In this document: positions 49,943 to 58,146 of the stretch, in pieces
Position numbering within the stretch: the stretch's first letter is position 1
Layout: each line of letters starts with the position of its first letter
NCBI RefSeq assembly: GCF_021789315.1
Contig: NZ_CP084561.1
Coordinates: 3,906,001 to 3,970,000 of the forward strand
DNA from: Arthrobacter sp. FW305-BF8
GTDB taxonomy: Bacteria; Actinomycetota; Actinomycetes; Actinomycetales; Micrococcaceae
DNA: 64,000 nt
Direction: 5' to 3'
The notes under the pieces: generated by a model
Told to the model about the DNA's origin: nothing
Databases searched by the model: none
Seen by the model: the letters and a program-made list of their open reading frames with translations, nothing else
Made by a program: the position numbers and the translations under genes

Positions 49943-50566
49943 GTGGAATCGCCTTCGCCAGTCCGAATCCTGACCGTCTGCACGGGCAACATCTGCCGTT
50001 CCCCCGTGGCGGAACGCCTGCTCCAGGCAGGCCTTGACCAGGTGCTCCCCGGCGGCTTCGAGGTGCGCAGCGCGGGAACCCGCGCCCTGGTGGGTGACCC
50101 CGTCCAGCCGCTCTCCGCGGACATCATCCACACCTTCGGCGGCACGGCCGAGGGCTTCGCGGCACGCCAACTGTCGGGCAAGATTCTTCGGAACGTGGAC
50201 CTGGTCCTCACCATGACGTCGGGGCACCGGGGCGAGGTGCTGCAGCTGGACGCGTCGCTGCTGAAGCGCACCTTTACCATCCGCGAGTTTGCCAGGATGC
50301 TCGACGTACTGGAGGAGCGCGAGGACCAGCCACCCCGGAGCGGCGGCCTCAACGGTGAACGGCTCGCGGCCAACACCAAGCTGTGGCGCAAGCTTCCCGC
50401 CAAGGCAGCATCCGTGCGGCACCTCGCGCTGGCCCCAGACGCCGCGGACAACGACGTCGTCGACCCCTACCGCCGCAGCGACGAGTACTACCGGCAGATG
50501 GAAGACGAACTGGCCCCGGCGATCATCTCCATCCTGCGTTTCGCCCGGCTGAACGCGCCCTCTTAA
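49943..50566 (+). CDS. Low-molecular-weight protein tyrosine phosphatase
   Basis: The 207-residue protein has the phosphatase loop CTGNICRS at residues 13-20 (nucleophile Cys13, Arg19) and the general-acid DPY loop in DNDVVDPYRRSDEYY. The middle LTMTSGHRGEVLQ is typical of the family. It is longer than the 150-residue norm because of an insertion, LEEREDQPPRSGGLNGERLA. LMW-PTPs in actinobacteria reverse tyrosine phosphorylation linked to cell-wall polymer synthesis, which fits the LCP gene next to it, 54 nt downstream. Confidence 0.92.
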   Translation: MESPSPVRILTVCTGNICRSPVAERLLQAGLDQVLPGGFEVRSAGTRALVGDPVQPLSADIIHTFGGTAEGFAARQLSGKILRNVDLVLTMTSGHRGEVLQLDASLLKRTFTIREFARMLDVLEEREDQPPRSGGLNGERLAANTKLWRKLPAKAASVRHLALAPDAADNDVVDPYRRSDEYYRQMEDELAPAIISILRFARLNAPS

Positions 50567-50620
50567 ACCCGGCCGGCCGCCGTCGTTCTCATGAGCGACT
50601 TTTGATGGTAGCGTCCGATC

Positions 50621-51703
50621 ATGAAATCCCGGAACAGTCCGGGAGCAGGGGGCAACGGCGACCCCGCTCCAGGTGCCAATGGCGGCGCCAAACCCAAGCG
50701 GACCATACGCAACGTGGTTTTAATAGGGCTGCTCGGGATTGCCCTGGTGGCCTCCGGCTTCCTGTTCAATGTGGCACAGATATGGAATACCCAGACCGCC
50801 AAGACAGAGATCAGCGCGGCCCCGGAAAACCCTCCGCAAACAGCCACCGCCAAACCTTCGCCCGCCAAACCGGTGAAGCCCCCACCCCCGCCCACGCTGC
50901 CGATGAACATCCTGCTCATCGGCAGCGATCACCGTAAAGGCGACGCCCCCACGCCCAAGGGCCTGCCGAACCAGCGCTCGGACGTCCTGATTCTGGTGCA
51001 CCTCGCGGCCGACGGCAAACACGCCTACGGCATCTCGCTCATGCGCGACCTGTGGGTTTCGATCCCTGGATACGGCGAAGCAAAGATCAACGCCTCGCTC
51101 GAGCAGGGCGGCATGCCGCTCGCCGTGAAAACAGTGGAATCGCTGTTCGGGCAGAAGATCCAGCACTCGGTCATGATCGATTTTGAAGGCTTCAGGGGAA
51201 TCACCGAGGCGCTCGGCGGCGTGGACGTGAACGTTCGGGAGGCCTTCACCTCGACGCACGACACGCACCAACATTTTCCCGCCGGAGTGAACCGGCTCAA
51301 GGGCCAGCGCGCGCTCGAATTCGTCCGCGAGCGCTACGCATTTGCAGACGGTGACTTCCAGCGCGTCGCGAACCAGCAGCTTTTCCTCCGCTCCACGCTG
51401 GGCAAGCTGCTCTCGGCCCGCACCCTGGCGAACCCGGTCACGCTCTACAAGCTGGTCAGCACAGCGTCCAAGTACATTACGGTGGACAAGGGCCTCAATG
51501 CTGCGACGCTGGCCAGCCTCGCCTACAGCCTGCGGAATGTCCGGGTGGAGGACGCGGTCTCGTTCACGCTTCCGACGGCGGGATTTGGGACCAGCACCGA
51601 CGGGCAGTCGATCATCCTGCCGGACTACGGCGCCGTGGCCCAGGTTGGCGCAGCGCTGGGGAAGGACCGGTTGGGGCAGTACGCCGCCACGCTGGGGAAG
51701 TGA
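50621..51703 (+). CDS. LytR-CpsA-Psr (LCP) cell-wall polymer transferase
   Basis: The 360-residue protein has a cytoplasmic Pro/Gly-rich start, one membrane helix (VVLIGLLGIALVASGFLF), a Pro/Ala/Lys spacer, and an extracytoplasmic LCP domain. That domain has ILLIGSDHRKGD, QRSDVLILVHL, GISLMRDLWVSIPG, YGEAKINASLEQGG and LKGQRALEFVRERYAFADGD FQR. The conserved Arg/Asp residues that hold polyprenyl phosphate and Mg are present. LCP enzymes attach teichoic-type or capsular polymers to peptidoglycan. Paired with the upstream tyrosine phosphatase. Confidence 0.93.
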   Translation: MKSRNSPGAGGNGDPAPGANGGAKPKRTIRNVVLIGLLGIALVASGFLFNVAQIWNTQTAKTEISAAPENPPQTATAKPSPAKPVKPPPPPTLPMNILLIGSDHRKGDAPTPKGLPNQRSDVLILVHLAADGKHAYGISLMRDLWVSIPGYGEAKINASLEQGGMPLAVKTVESLFGQKIQHSVMIDFEGFRGITEALGGVDVNVREAFTSTHDTHQHFPAGVNRLKGQRALEFVRERYAFADGDFQRVANQQLFLRSTLGKLLSARTLANPVTLYKLVSTASKYITVDKGLNAATLASLAYSLRNVRVEDAVSFTLPTAGFGTSTDGQSIILPDYGAVAQVGAALGKDRLGQYAATLGK

Positions 51704-51732
51704 GACGCTCTCAAATAAGGGGAAATTATTCG

Positions 51733-51897
51733 ATGAGAAAACTCTTATGGATCATCGTTGCCGTCGCGGTGGCGTTTTTCATCGTGGGCGCCGTCATCAA
51801 GGCGGTGGCCTTCCTGCTGTGGGTGGCGCCGGTCCTCCTGCTGGCAGCCGTGCTGGTGTTCTTCATCAACCGCTCGGGCGGCCAACGCATCCCCTGA
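51733..51897 (+). CDS. 54-residue hydrophobic membrane peptide
   Basis: The protein MRKLLWIIVAVAVAFFIVGA through VIKAVAFLLWVAPVLLLAAV is nearly all hydrophobic, forming two membrane helices with a short polar end NRSGGQRIP. It begins 29 nt after the LCP gene with AAGGGG upstream. Small proteins of this kind are frequent in actinobacteria; function unknown. Confidence 0.65.
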   Translation: MRKLLWIIVAVAVAFFIVGAVIKAVAFLLWVAPVLLLAAVLVFFINRSGGQRIP

Positions 51898-51905
51898 CCC
51901 TTCCA

Positions 51906-52033
51906 ACGCTTCCTCAGATCCTGCACGTTTCGGCCCATCGCTTCCTCACGTCTTACCTGAGGAAGCGTGCCGGAAAAGGCGACGAGATGTGAGGAAGCGT
52001 GCCGAAAAGGGCGACGAGACCTGAGGAAGCGTG
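51906..52033. repeat. 32-bp repeat cluster in opposed orientation
   Basis: TGAGGAAGCG occurs three times on the plus strand at 51958, 51990 and 52022, exactly 32 nt apart. Copies 1 and 2 share GCCG-AAAA-GG-CGACGAGA after the core. The reverse complement CGCTTCCTCA occurs twice, at 51907 and 51939, also 32 nt apart. Two inverted and three direct units therefore face each other around about 51953. Confidence 0.9.
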
Positions 52034-52129
52034 TGGGGTTGCGCGGCGGGTGGTTACTCTGCTGACATTCCGGGTACGGCACTAGTAACGTGGAAAATTC
52101 GCAGGCCTAGGCTGAACGGGAGTGCAATC

Positions 52130-52936
52130 GTGGGACAGAACGGAATCTCCGCTGACGGAACGCACAAGGATGCCCCGGTACCGGCTGCCTGGACCGCCGG
52201 TGCCGTGGAACTCATCCTGATCCGGCACGGCGAGAGCCAGGGCAACGTGGCCGCCACCGACGCAACGGTTTCGGGCGCCGAGGTGATCGCGGTCCCGGCC
52301 CGTGATGCCGACGTCGAGCTTTCCTCCACTGGGCGGGAACAGGTGACGGCCCTGGGCCGCGCACTGGCGGCGGTTCCCGAGGACCGCCGGCCCGACGTCG
52401 TCATCTCCTCCCCGTACATGCGTGCCTACCAGACGGCGGAGATCGCCGTGGAGACGGCGGGCTGGCCCGTCCCCGTCCGCTCGGACGAGCGCCTCCGCGA
52501 CCGCGAACTGGGCATCCTGGACATGCTCACTGCCTTTGGCGTGGAAACCCGGCTTCCGCAGGAGGCAGAACGACGGCGGTGGCTGGGCAAGTTCTACTAC
52601 CGCCCGCCGGGCGGGGAATCCTGGGCGGACGTGGCACTCCGGCTTCGTTCCGTGATCGGGGAACTGAACGCGCTGGGCAGCGGCCACCGGGTGATGCTGG
52701 TCTGCCACGACGCCATCGTCATGCTGTTCCGCTACATCCTCGAAGGCATGTCCGAACGGGAGCTCCTGGACGTGGCGGCCAGCAATCCGGTCCTGAACGC
52801 CTCGATGACCCGTTATGTGCGGCCGGACGGCGTGGGCCCGTGGACGCTGGACAGTTTCAACGTGGCCGACCACCTGATGGAGCAGGGCGTTGAAGTGACG
52901 GAACACGCCGGGGACGCCAGTGTCCACCCGCGCTGA
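52130..52936 (+). CDS. Histidine phosphatase (phosphoglycerate mutase superfamily)
   Basis: The 268-residue protein starts at GTG 52130 with GGGAG upstream. It has the catalytic motif LILIRHGESQGN (phospho-His33), ISSPYMRAYQTAEIA, RLRDRELGILD and the second His in VMLVCHDAIVMLFRY. The extra N-terminal 25 residues are polar. This superfamily dephosphorylates small metabolites or proteins; the large alpha-helical cap (FYYRPPGGESWADVALRL) resembles cofactor-dependent mutase-like phosphatases. It overlaps nnrD by 17 nt. Confidence 0.9.
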   Translation: MGQNGISADGTHKDAPVPAAWTAGAVELILIRHGESQGNVAATDATVSGAEVIAVPARDADVELSSTGREQVTALGRALAAVPEDRRPDVVISSPYMRAYQTAEIAVETAGWPVPVRSDERLRDRELGILDMLTAFGVETRLPQEAERRRWLGKFYYRPPGGESWADVALRLRSVIGELNALGSGHRVMLVCHDAIVMLFRYILEGMSERELLDVAASNPVLNASMTRYVRPDGVGPWTLDSFNVADHLMEQGVEVTEHAGDASVHPR

Positions 52937-53915
52937 ACCTGCCAGGGCGCCTGCCGCCGACAGTGCCGCCGGCGCGGCCGCCACCCTGATCACGCCGACG
53001 CTGCTGCGGAGCTGGCCGCTGCCCTCGGCCGGTTCCGACAAATACTCCCGCGGCGCGGTGCTGGTCATCGGCGGCGGCCGGCGCACTCCGGGTGCCGCAC
53101 TGCTCGCCGGCACCGCCGCACTGCGCGCCGGAGCCGGCCGGGTGACCCTGGCCGTAGCGGAGTCAGTGGCCGTTCAGCTGGGGGTGACGCTGCCGGAGGC
53201 AGGGGTGATCGGGCTGCCCCAGTCCGCAGGCGGTTCCGTGGCCGATGCCGGGCTGGAAAACCTGCTCGCGGACTTCGATGCGGCCGATGCCGTCCTGATC
53301 GGCCCGGGACTGGACGACATCGAGCAGACCGAAGCCCTCCTCCGCGGCCTGCTGCGGCATGAGTCCTCCCGGGATCCGGGTGATGCTCCGACAGTTGTGC
53401 TTGACGCCTACGCCCTGGGCGCCCTCCCCCGGCTGCTCGACGAACTGGGCCCCTGGGCGGGGCGGCTGATCCTCACGCCGAACCCCACCGAGGCCGGGAT
53501 CCTGCTGGGCCGGGACGCTGCGGACTTGGCGGCCGACGTCGTCGAGCTCGCCCGGAAGTACCGGGCGGTGGTGAGCTGCCAGGGCGTCATTGCCGGGCCT
53601 CCCGGCGTGGGAAACCCCGACGGCGGCGCACCCGGCACCGGCCCCCCCGGCGTCGACTTCCCGGACACCGGAGACCACTGGGAAATCACTACCGGATACG
53701 GCGGCCTGGGGACGTCCGGCAGCGGCGACATTCTGGCGGGTGCGATTGCCGGGCTCCGCGCGCGGGGCACCAGCGACGCCCAGGCCGCCTGCTGGGGCAC
53801 GCACCTTCACGCCGCAGCAGGCGACAGGCTCGCCAGCCGGGTGGGCAGCCTGGGCTATCTGGCTCGGGAACTTGCCGAGGAACTGCCCCCGCTCATGATG
53901 GAGTTGTCCACCTAG
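52920..53915 (+). CDS. nnrD: ADP-dependent NAD(P)H-hydrate dehydratase
   Basis: The 331-residue ribokinase-like enzyme starts at GTG 52920 within the previous gene. It has KYSRGAVLVIGGGRRTPGAA, AALRAGAGRVTLAVAE, VLIGPGLDD, LILTPNPTEAGILLGRD and the catalytic GGLGTSGSGDILAGAIAGL. It repairs hydrated NAD(P)H. Between VSCQGVIAG and HWEITTGYGG an unusual low-complexity Gly/Pro/Asp insertion of about 25 residues (near 225-250) replaces a short loop. The companion epimerase NnrE is not present here. Confidence 0.92.
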   Translation: MSTRAEPARAPAADSAAGAAATLITPTLLRSWPLPSAGSDKYSRGAVLVIGGGRRTPGAALLAGTAALRAGAGRVTLAVAESVAVQLGVTLPEAGVIGLPQSAGGSVADAGLENLLADFDAADAVLIGPGLDDIEQTEALLRGLLRHESSRDPGDAPTVVLDAYALGALPRLLDELGPWAGRLILTPNPTEAGILLGRDAADLAADVVELARKYRAVVSCQGVIAGPPGVGNPDGGAPGTGPPGVDFPDTGDHWEITTGYGGLGTSGSGDILAGAIAGLRARGTSDAQAACWGTHLHAAAGDRLASRVGSLGYLARELAEELPPLMMELST

Positions 53916-53938
53916 CAGCGGCCAGCGCAACCGGCGGC

Positions 53939-55357
53939 TCACTTCATTGACTTCAGGATGGAGCGGAGGGACGCGGCGGCCTTGGCGGCTGCGGCCTGCG
54001 GCCCGGCCCGGCCCGCTGCAACGTCGCTGACGGCATTCGCTATGGGCAGTTCGTTCGTAGCAGCAGCGGCAAGGTCACCGTGGCCCGGGACAATCCCCCA
54101 GTGTTCCAGGTCCCCGGAGCCCTGCAGCACGGTGGAGAGAAGGTCTTTTCCGTAGACGCTGCCGAAACGCTCAGCCTTTCCCGCTGCCACGGGAATGGAC
54201 ATCCAGGCCTCCGCGTACTCGCCCGGATTTGCGGCGCTGCCGGAGCGCACGGGAACCCGCTCCTCCGGGGCGATTGCCAGCCAGTCGGCATAGCCGTCGG
54301 TCAGGAAGTACTCCACGAACCGGCGGGCAGGTTCGGTGTCCGAATCAGCTGTCACGGTCCACGAGATGACCTCGCCGAAGTGTGCCGGACGCTGCCCGTT
54401 GGGACCCTGGAGGCCGGCAACTACCCCCGTGTTCCGCGCCAGGAACAGCGGGTCTTTGCTGCATTCGGGGCAACTGGGCCGTGCGTCAACGCGGGTGCCG
54501 GCCAGTTCATCCAACATGTGCGTGGGCCAGATCGCCATGGCGGCCTTGCCGGCGAAGTACGCGGTCCGCACCGTATCAACATCCTGGACGCCGGGCCTGG
54601 AGTAGTCCCTGAGCAGGTCTCGGTAGAAGGCGAGCGCCGCCACGCACTGCGGGCTGCCGAACGTGATACGACCCTTGGCATCGACCATCTCGCAGCCGTT
54701 GCCCTGCGCAATGTGCTCAAAGGACTGCTGCGTGAACGCCTGGCCGGTCTTGTTGGCCGCGACAATGCCCGCCAGCTCCGGGGAATTCAGCTTCCTGGCC
54801 GCGGCAACAATGTCCGCGTACGTCCGCGGCGCCTTCAATCCAGCCTCGGCGAAGAGGTCCTTGCGGTAATAGATCAGCTGCTGCCAGGCGGAGCCGGGAA
54901 CGGCCAGCTGCTGGCCGTTTTCGCGGGTCAGTTCGAGTGCGCGGGCCGTCCAGGTTTGTTCGCCGAGGCTCTGCACTATGTCCGCATTTGTCTTGTAGTT
55001 GATGTGGCCGGCCGCCGCCATGGTCCGGACCTGCCCCAGCGACAGGGAAGCCATCACGTCGGGAAGGTCTCCGGAGGCGGCCGAGGAGGTCAGCACCTGG
55101 TTGAAGCGGTGCGGGGGCACCCCCACAAGGTCAGCCTTGATGCCTGTGGCCGCGGTGAAATCCTCGATGACCACCCGAAGCTTGGCCATGCGGTCCGGAA
55201 GCGTCTCGGTGGTCCAGACCGTGATGTTGTGGTGGTCGGCGTCCAGGTTGGGTGCGGGTGGCTGCCCGTTGCCGGACGTGCACGACACCAGGAAGGCCGC
55301 CGCCAAGGACACCGCCGCTAGAACGCCCGCCCTGACGTGGCCTCTGGTCCTATTCAC
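53939..55357 (-). CDS. ABC sugar-type extracellular solute-binding lipoprotein (family 1), orphan
   Basis: The 472-residue protein starts at GTG 55357 (CAGGAG upstream). It has a signal ending in lipobox LVSC and a family 1 binding fold: NITVWTTETLPDRMAKLRVV, FNQVLTSSAASGDLPDVMAS, WQQLIYYRKDLFAEAGLKAP and RRFVEYFLTDGYADWLAIAP. No permease or ATPase gene is adjacent on either side, so it must work with membrane components encoded elsewhere or act as a sensor. Sugar specificity cannot be told. It is convergent with nnrD. Confidence 0.9.
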   Translation of the reverse strand: MNRTRGHVRAGVLAAVSLAAAFLVSCTSGNGQPPAPNLDADHHNITVWTTETLPDRMAKLRVVIEDFTAATGIKADLVGVPPHRFNQVLTSSAASGDLPDVMASLSLGQVRTMAAAGHINYKTNADIVQSLGEQTWTARALELTRENGQQLAVPGSAWQQLIYYRKDLFAEAGLKAPRTYADIVAAARKLNSPELAGIVAANKTGQAFTQQSFEHIAQGNGCEMVDAKGRITFGSPQCVAALAFYRDLLRDYSRPGVQDVDTVRTAYFAGKAAMAIWPTHMLDELAGTRVDARPSCPECSKDPLFLARNTGVVAGLQGPNGQRPAHFGEVISWTVTADSDTEPARRFVEYFLTDGYADWLAIAPEERVPVRSGSAANPGEYAEAWMSIPVAAGKAERFGSVYGKDLLSTVLQGSGDLEHWGIVPGHGDLAAAATNELPIANAVSDVAAGRAGPQAAAAKAAASLRSILKSMK

Positions 55358-55735
55358 CTGGCGCTCCTGCCAAACGGTGCCGCAGTATGGGTGCACGGCG
55401 GGCAACGAACCCCCGCGCACAACTAGGAGACCTGTATTAAGAGCGTATCCAATTGCTGCCCGACTGTCAGCAGGGCGGGGCTTCCGCACCGCTCGGGGCG
55501 CAAATGAAGGGACGGCCCCCGCTCATTCCGCCGGAGGCCGTCCGCGAGAGGATCCGGATGCTGCTGCCGTGCGCTATCAGGGATTGAAGGCGTACGACGG
55601 CGGCCGGCCGGCTGTTTCGGCGGAGCCCGGCCGGCTGGGGCTCCTATTGCTTGCTCCGGGAGGGCGGGAGTATTTTAAGCGTGGGATTGAGCTCAAGCAG
55701 CAGGGCACCGATGCCCCCTTACCAGGAGCACGTCA

Positions 55736-56158
55736 ATGACGACTATCTCCAACGCCCAACTGCCCGGCGAAGCGCAGCGTCCCTCCGGCGACCCCTTGTG
55801 GTGTTCCGAGTGCCAGACGGATGAGCACCTGATCGTCGAGTCGATCGAGGCCCTTCATCCCCCGCAGGACGGCTTAGTGGACGTGTCCTACACCTGCGTC
55901 GAGTGCGACCACTTCTATGCCCACCCGGCCGGCGTCCACGATGTCGCCGGTGTGCTGAACCGTCACGGCCAGGTGATGGGGGTGCTGCAATTCGGCGGCG
56001 AATACTTCCACTGCGGCGCGCCGATGACATCGGCCAGTTCGGGAACCAGCAGCATCTTCGGCTCGGAGCTCGGCCGGCACCGCACCATCCACGACGTGCA
56101 TCTGCCCACCCGGCTGCTGCACTGCGTCTGCGGGTTCCAAATGGAGGTGCCGGACTGA
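55736..56158 (+). CDS. Zinc-ribbon-type Cys-rich protein, paralogue of the gene at 29482
   Basis: The 140-residue protein has CSEC (CxxC), then YTCVECDHFYAHPAGVHDVA, then GGEYFHCGAPM, and ends LHCVCGFQMEVPD. Spacing and the C-terminal end CxCGFQME match the protein at 29482, so the two are paralogues with one or two likely zinc sites. It starts immediately after a purine-rich stretch and is followed 64 nt later by a CBS-domain gene. No catalytic motif is seen; a DNA/RNA- or redox-linked binding role is possible. Confidence 0.7.
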   Translation: MTTISNAQLPGEAQRPSGDPLWCSECQTDEHLIVESIEALHPPQDGLVDVSYTCVECDHFYAHPAGVHDVAGVLNRHGQVMGVLQFGGEYFHCGAPMTSASSGTSSIFGSELGRHRTIHDVHLPTRLLHCVCGFQMEVPD

Positions 56159-56222
56159 CAAGGACCGCAGGGAGCGGCGGCAGCCCGCCGTCGTACGGGC
56201 AACGAAGGTGAGGAGAACGGCA

Positions 56223-56639
56223 ATGTCCATCTTGGCACGCGACATCATGACCGGTGGGGCAGAGTGCATCGGCGCCAACGAAACCCTGGAACAGGCGGCC
56301 AGGAAGATGAAAGACCTCGACGTTGGTTCCCTCCCGATCTGCGGTGAAGACAACCGGCTCAAGGGCATGCTGACCGACCGGGACATCGTGGTCCGCTGCC
56401 TGGCGGAAGGCGGCGACCCCAAGAGCACCAAGGCAGGCGATCTCGCCGAAGGCAAGCCCGTGACCATCGGCGCCGACGACACAGTCGAGGAAGCCATCAG
56501 GACCATGCAGCAGCACCAGGTGCGCAGGCTGCCGGTCATCGACGGCCACGACCTGATCGGAATGCTCAGCCAGGCCGACATTGCCAGGAACTATCCGGAG
56601 GACCGGGTGGGCGAACTAGTGGAGTTCATCTCCTACTGA
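56223..56639 (+). CDS. Twin-CBS-domain protein
   Basis: The 138-residue protein is a Bateman module: CBS1 (ARDIMTGGAECIGANETLEQ, LPICGEDNRLKGMLTDRDIV) and CBS2 (TIGADDTVEEAIRTMQQHQV, LPVIDGHDLIGMLSQADIAR). Such stand-alone CBS pairs bind adenine nucleotides and regulate partner proteins; in actinobacteria several are induced by hypoxia or stress. GAGGAGAACGG precedes the ATG. Its 3' end overlaps the convergent FRG gene by seven nt. Confidence 0.92.
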   Translation: MSILARDIMTGGAECIGANETLEQAARKMKDLDVGSLPICGEDNRLKGMLTDRDIVVRCLAEGGDPKSTKAGDLAEGKPVTIGADDTVEEAIRTMQQHQVRRLPVIDGHDLIGMLSQADIARNYPEDRVGELVEFISY

Positions 56640-57562
56640 GCGCCAGAGCGGGTGCCGGGCTGCCCATCGCCGGAACCGGGCTGCCCGTCGCCGCTGTCGG
56701 CAGGCTCGGTGTCGGCAGGCTCGGTGGGCGAGATCTGGGCGTCCGGGTACACCTGCTCGGGGCGGTCGCCGTAATAACGGGCGAGCCAGCGGCACAGCCC
56801 GTCGAGGCCGGGAAACAGCACACGTTCGGTGACGTTTGCCTGGTCCAGGTGGTTCCGGATGGCCCATTTCAACTCAGCCGGAAACACCACCTTGCGGTAC
56901 AGCTCCGGATGCTCCGCCAGCCAGTCCGCCAGCGAAGCCTCCGGATCCGTCATGATCGAGAACACGGCGGACTGGTTGACGATCCGGTCATCCAGTGACG
57001 GAGGTTCAAAGAACAGCGGGACGCCGCCGCCGTCGTCGGACCTGTATTCATCGAAGCCTTCCAGCGACTCAGCCGCAGCGGAGAGGATTTCTGTGGTGAA
57101 CAGGCCGTGGCCCAGCGGCTCCACATGGGTCCGCAGGCCCGACGGCAGCAGCTCGTGCGCCGCCACGTAGTCCACGCACCAAACCACACCGGGCCGCCCG
57201 TAGCCCCGGAGGTTCGAGGTGGCGAAGTGGAGTGCGACGTACGGGGAGAACGTCCAGTCGAGCAGGCGGGTTGGAAGTCCGTGGTGCTGCGCGACGCTCA
57301 GCCAGTTCCAGAGCGAATCGCCAGGCGTGGCATTCCGGTGGGCGTACTTCTTGAAGTTGCGCAGCAGGTGCTGCTCCAGGCCACCGGCGGCTTCAGCCTG
57401 CAGCCTGGCGAGGCCGGTCTCCAGCGGGTATTCGTCCGAGGAGAGGCCGCGGTAGGCGATGTTGATGCGGTACTTGGCCTCCGACGGCTGCCACTGGTCC
57501 TGGGTCAGGGCAAAGACCAGCTCCTGAAGATCTCCAACTTGGACTTCCTGTCCGTTTCCCAC
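56633..57562 (-). CDS. FRG-domain protein
   Basis: The 309-residue protein carries the FRG signature: IAYRGLSSDEYPLETGLARL at the N-terminus, then FKKYAHRNATPGDSLWNWLS, AQHHGLPTRLLDWTFSPYVA and LHFAT. An acidic Pro/Gly/Asp-rich tail with repeats (TEPADTEPADSG; SGDGQPGSGDGQPG) follows. The GTG at 57562 lacks a clear ribosome site, so the start is uncertain. FRG proteins have an ADP-ribosyltransferase-like appearance and some belong to phage-defence or toxin modules, but no such partner is seen here. Confidence 0.82.
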   Translation of the reverse strand: MGNGQEVQVGDLQELVFALTQDQWQPSEAKYRINIAYRGLSSDEYPLETGLARLQAEAAGGLEQHLLRNFKKYAHRNATPGDSLWNWLSVAQHHGLPTRLLDWTFSPYVALHFATSNLRGYGRPGVVWCVDYVAAHELLPSGLRTHVEPLGHGLFTTEILSAAAESLEGFDEYRSDDGGGVPLFFEPPSLDDRIVNQSAVFSIMTDPEASLADWLAEHPELYRKVVFPAELKWAIRNHLDQANVTERVLFPGLDGLCRWLARYYGDRPEQVYPDAQISPTEPADTEPADSGDGQPGSGDGQPGTRSGAQ

Positions 57563-57625
57563 AGAACCGCCTTTTGGACTGGCGCCAACACAAGTTGCGC
57601 CGGGTACTTATCTTCAGATACTAAT

Positions 57626-57637
57626 CATGCTTACTAT
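57626..57637 (+). promoter_or_regulatory. CATGCTTACTAT promoter-like motif
   Basis: The 12-nt motif is identical to one at 36187-36198 before the envelope triad. It contains a TACTAT -10-like hexamer and lies 36 nt before the ATG of the anchored secreted protein, a suitable promoter distance. Confidence 0.45.
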
Positions 57638-57672
57638 ATTCATGCCAGCATTGGACAACCGCAGGAGAATCT

Positions 57673-58041
57673 ATGCGCAGAGTGTTTGCCACTTTCACCG
57701 CCGTACTTGCCCTTGCCGGTGCCGGACTTTTGCTCGCTGCACCGTCGTATGCAGGGCCATCCGTTACGAGCGCAACGGCGGCTGTCCACGCCGGGACAGT
57801 CCAAGCTGTCGCGGTCCAGACGGGCACGTCCGATGCGGCCGGAACGCCCGCGCCCACCGGAACGTCGTCCCCGTCCGCAACCCCGTCGGAGCCTCCGGCC
57901 AACCCAGGCACCGGAGAACCGGCCGAATCGGAAGCCAACCGCCTCAACTACGCCCCGTACGTCATCGCGGCGGTATTGATTGTCACCCTGATCGTCATCT
58001 TTGTCTGGCGACGCCGCCGCGGGAACAAAACCGTGGTCTAA
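57673..58041 (+). CDS. Secreted protein with C-terminal membrane anchor, unknown
   Basis: The 122-residue protein has a signal peptide (RRVFATFTAVLALAGAGLLL, cleavage likely after PSYA). A Thr/Ala/Pro/Ser-rich extracellular stalk (TPAPTGTSSPSATPSEPPAN) and a C-terminal helix (YVIAAVLIVTLIVIFVWRRRR) with a basic stop-transfer tail follow. No LPXTG sorting motif is present, so it is a type I membrane-anchored stalk. GCAGGAG precedes the ATG. Function unknown; glycosylation of the stalk is possible. Confidence 0.72.
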   Translation: MRRVFATFTAVLALAGAGLLLAAPSYAGPSVTSATAAVHAGTVQAVAVQTGTSDAAGTPAPTGTSSPSATPSEPPANPGTGEPAESEANRLNYAPYVIAAVLIVTLIVIFVWRRRRGNKTVV

Positions 58042-58081
58042 GTGCCGCCGAGAACGGGCTTCCATAACAGGGCCACATCAG

Positions 58082-58133
58082 AGTAGCCGCTTCACCAGTT
58101 CCAATTGAGTAGCCGTTTCACCACTTCCAATTA
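58082..58133. repeat. 26-bp direct tandem repeat upstream of DUF4383
   Basis: Two adjacent copies (58082-58107, 58108-58133) of AGTAGCCG-TTCACCA-TTCCAATT differ at three positions. They end 13 nt before the DUF4383 ATG, where GGAG acts as ribosome site, so they lie within the leader or promoter. Confidence 0.9.
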
Positions 58134-58146
58134 AGGAGTAGGCGCC

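Noticed and set aside
51906..52033. Regular 32-bp repeats considered as a CRISPR array
   Set aside because: The conserved core is only about 10-15 bp, the intervening bases are themselves similar rather than unique spacers, orientation flips in the middle, and no cas genes are present.
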